A DNA stretch of 14,484 nucleotides, from NCBI GenBank assembly GCA_900769785.1, contig CAAGHV010000225.1:1-14484 (forward strand), read 5' to 3'. A program made the translations under genes and the position numbers. Source of the DNA: Bacteroidales bacterium (GTDB lineage Bacteria > Bacteroidota > Bacteroidia > Bacteroidales > P3). Below, piece after piece: positions 14,429 through 14,484 of the stretch; position 1 is the first letter of the stretch; each line of letters begins with the position of its first letter. The notes beneath the pieces were generated by a model that saw nothing but the letters and a program-made list of their open reading frames with translations, searched no databases and was not told where the DNA came from.

Positions 14429-14464
14429 AGCCGGATTTATTTTTAAATTCGGCTCTGTTTTTTT
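14429..14464 (+). terminator. Rho-independent terminator after purC
   Basis: An 11-bp stem (AGCCGGATTTA 14429-14439, TAAATTCGGCT 14444-14454, one G-T wobble) with a TTTT loop is followed after three bases by seven T's (14458-14464). It closes the four-gene transcript. Confidence 0.9.
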
Positions 14465-14465
14465 G

Positions 14466-14484
14466 AGATCGGAAGAGCGTCGTG
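14466..14484. other. Illumina TruSeq adapter remnant at the contig end
   Basis: The final 19 bases, AGATCGGAAGAGCGTCGTG, are identical to the start of the Illumina TruSeq adapter read-through sequence. They directly follow the purC terminator. This is untrimmed adapter carried into an assembly and is not genomic DNA; annotation should stop at or just before 14465. Confidence 0.95.

Overview
The window is a 14.5 kb piece of an AT-rich genome from the order Bacteroidales (phylum Bacteroidota). Three things point there: a type IX secretion sorting domain at the left edge, promoter-like sites of the Bacteroides form (TTTG, about 20 bases, TAnnTTTG), and proteins with Bacteroidota-type architecture (a long LptF/LptG-like permease, a DUF3822-like protein next to rsmD). 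The last 19 bases match the start of an Illumina TruSeq adapter, so the right end is an artificial contig end, not genome.

Layout. (1) 2-256 is the tail of a secreted T9SS substrate, closed by a terminator. (2) 335-1669 is tilS (tRNA-Ile lysidine synthase). It converges on 1676-3049, a secreted alpha/beta hydrolase on the minus strand. One hairpin sits between them and contains both stop codons. (3) 3050-3615 is a gene-poor spacer with five tandem 21-bp palindromic units flanked by degenerate C-rich and G-rich sequence. (4) 3616-3978 is a small membrane protein of unknown role. (5) 4102-9830 is a six-gene collinear cluster behind the best promoter in the window: PspC-domain protein, lipoprotein, M23 peptidase, dxr, rseP, LptF/LptG-family permease. 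(6) 9984-11195 is a stand-alone GT4 glycosyltransferase. (7) 11408-14397 is a tight four-gene cluster (membrane-anchored unknown, DUF3822-like protein, rsmD, purC) ending in a strong terminator.

How the genes fit together. Cluster 5 is about the cell envelope: peptidoglycan hydrolysis (M23), isoprenoid precursors needed for undecaprenyl phosphate (dxr), intramembrane proteolysis (rseP), lipopolysaccharide export (LptF/G) and a membrane-stress-type PspC protein. Cluster 7 joins an uncharacterised two-gene module to ribosome modification (rsmD) and purine synthesis (purC). Most genes are ordinary core genes. I found no CRISPR array, transposase, phage gene, tRNA or rRNA, and no clear new defence or mobile system. 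The most unusual items are the 21-bp palindromic array, the shared convergent hairpin, the G9 tract inside tilS, the uncharacterised 11408-12882 pair and the adapter remnant.
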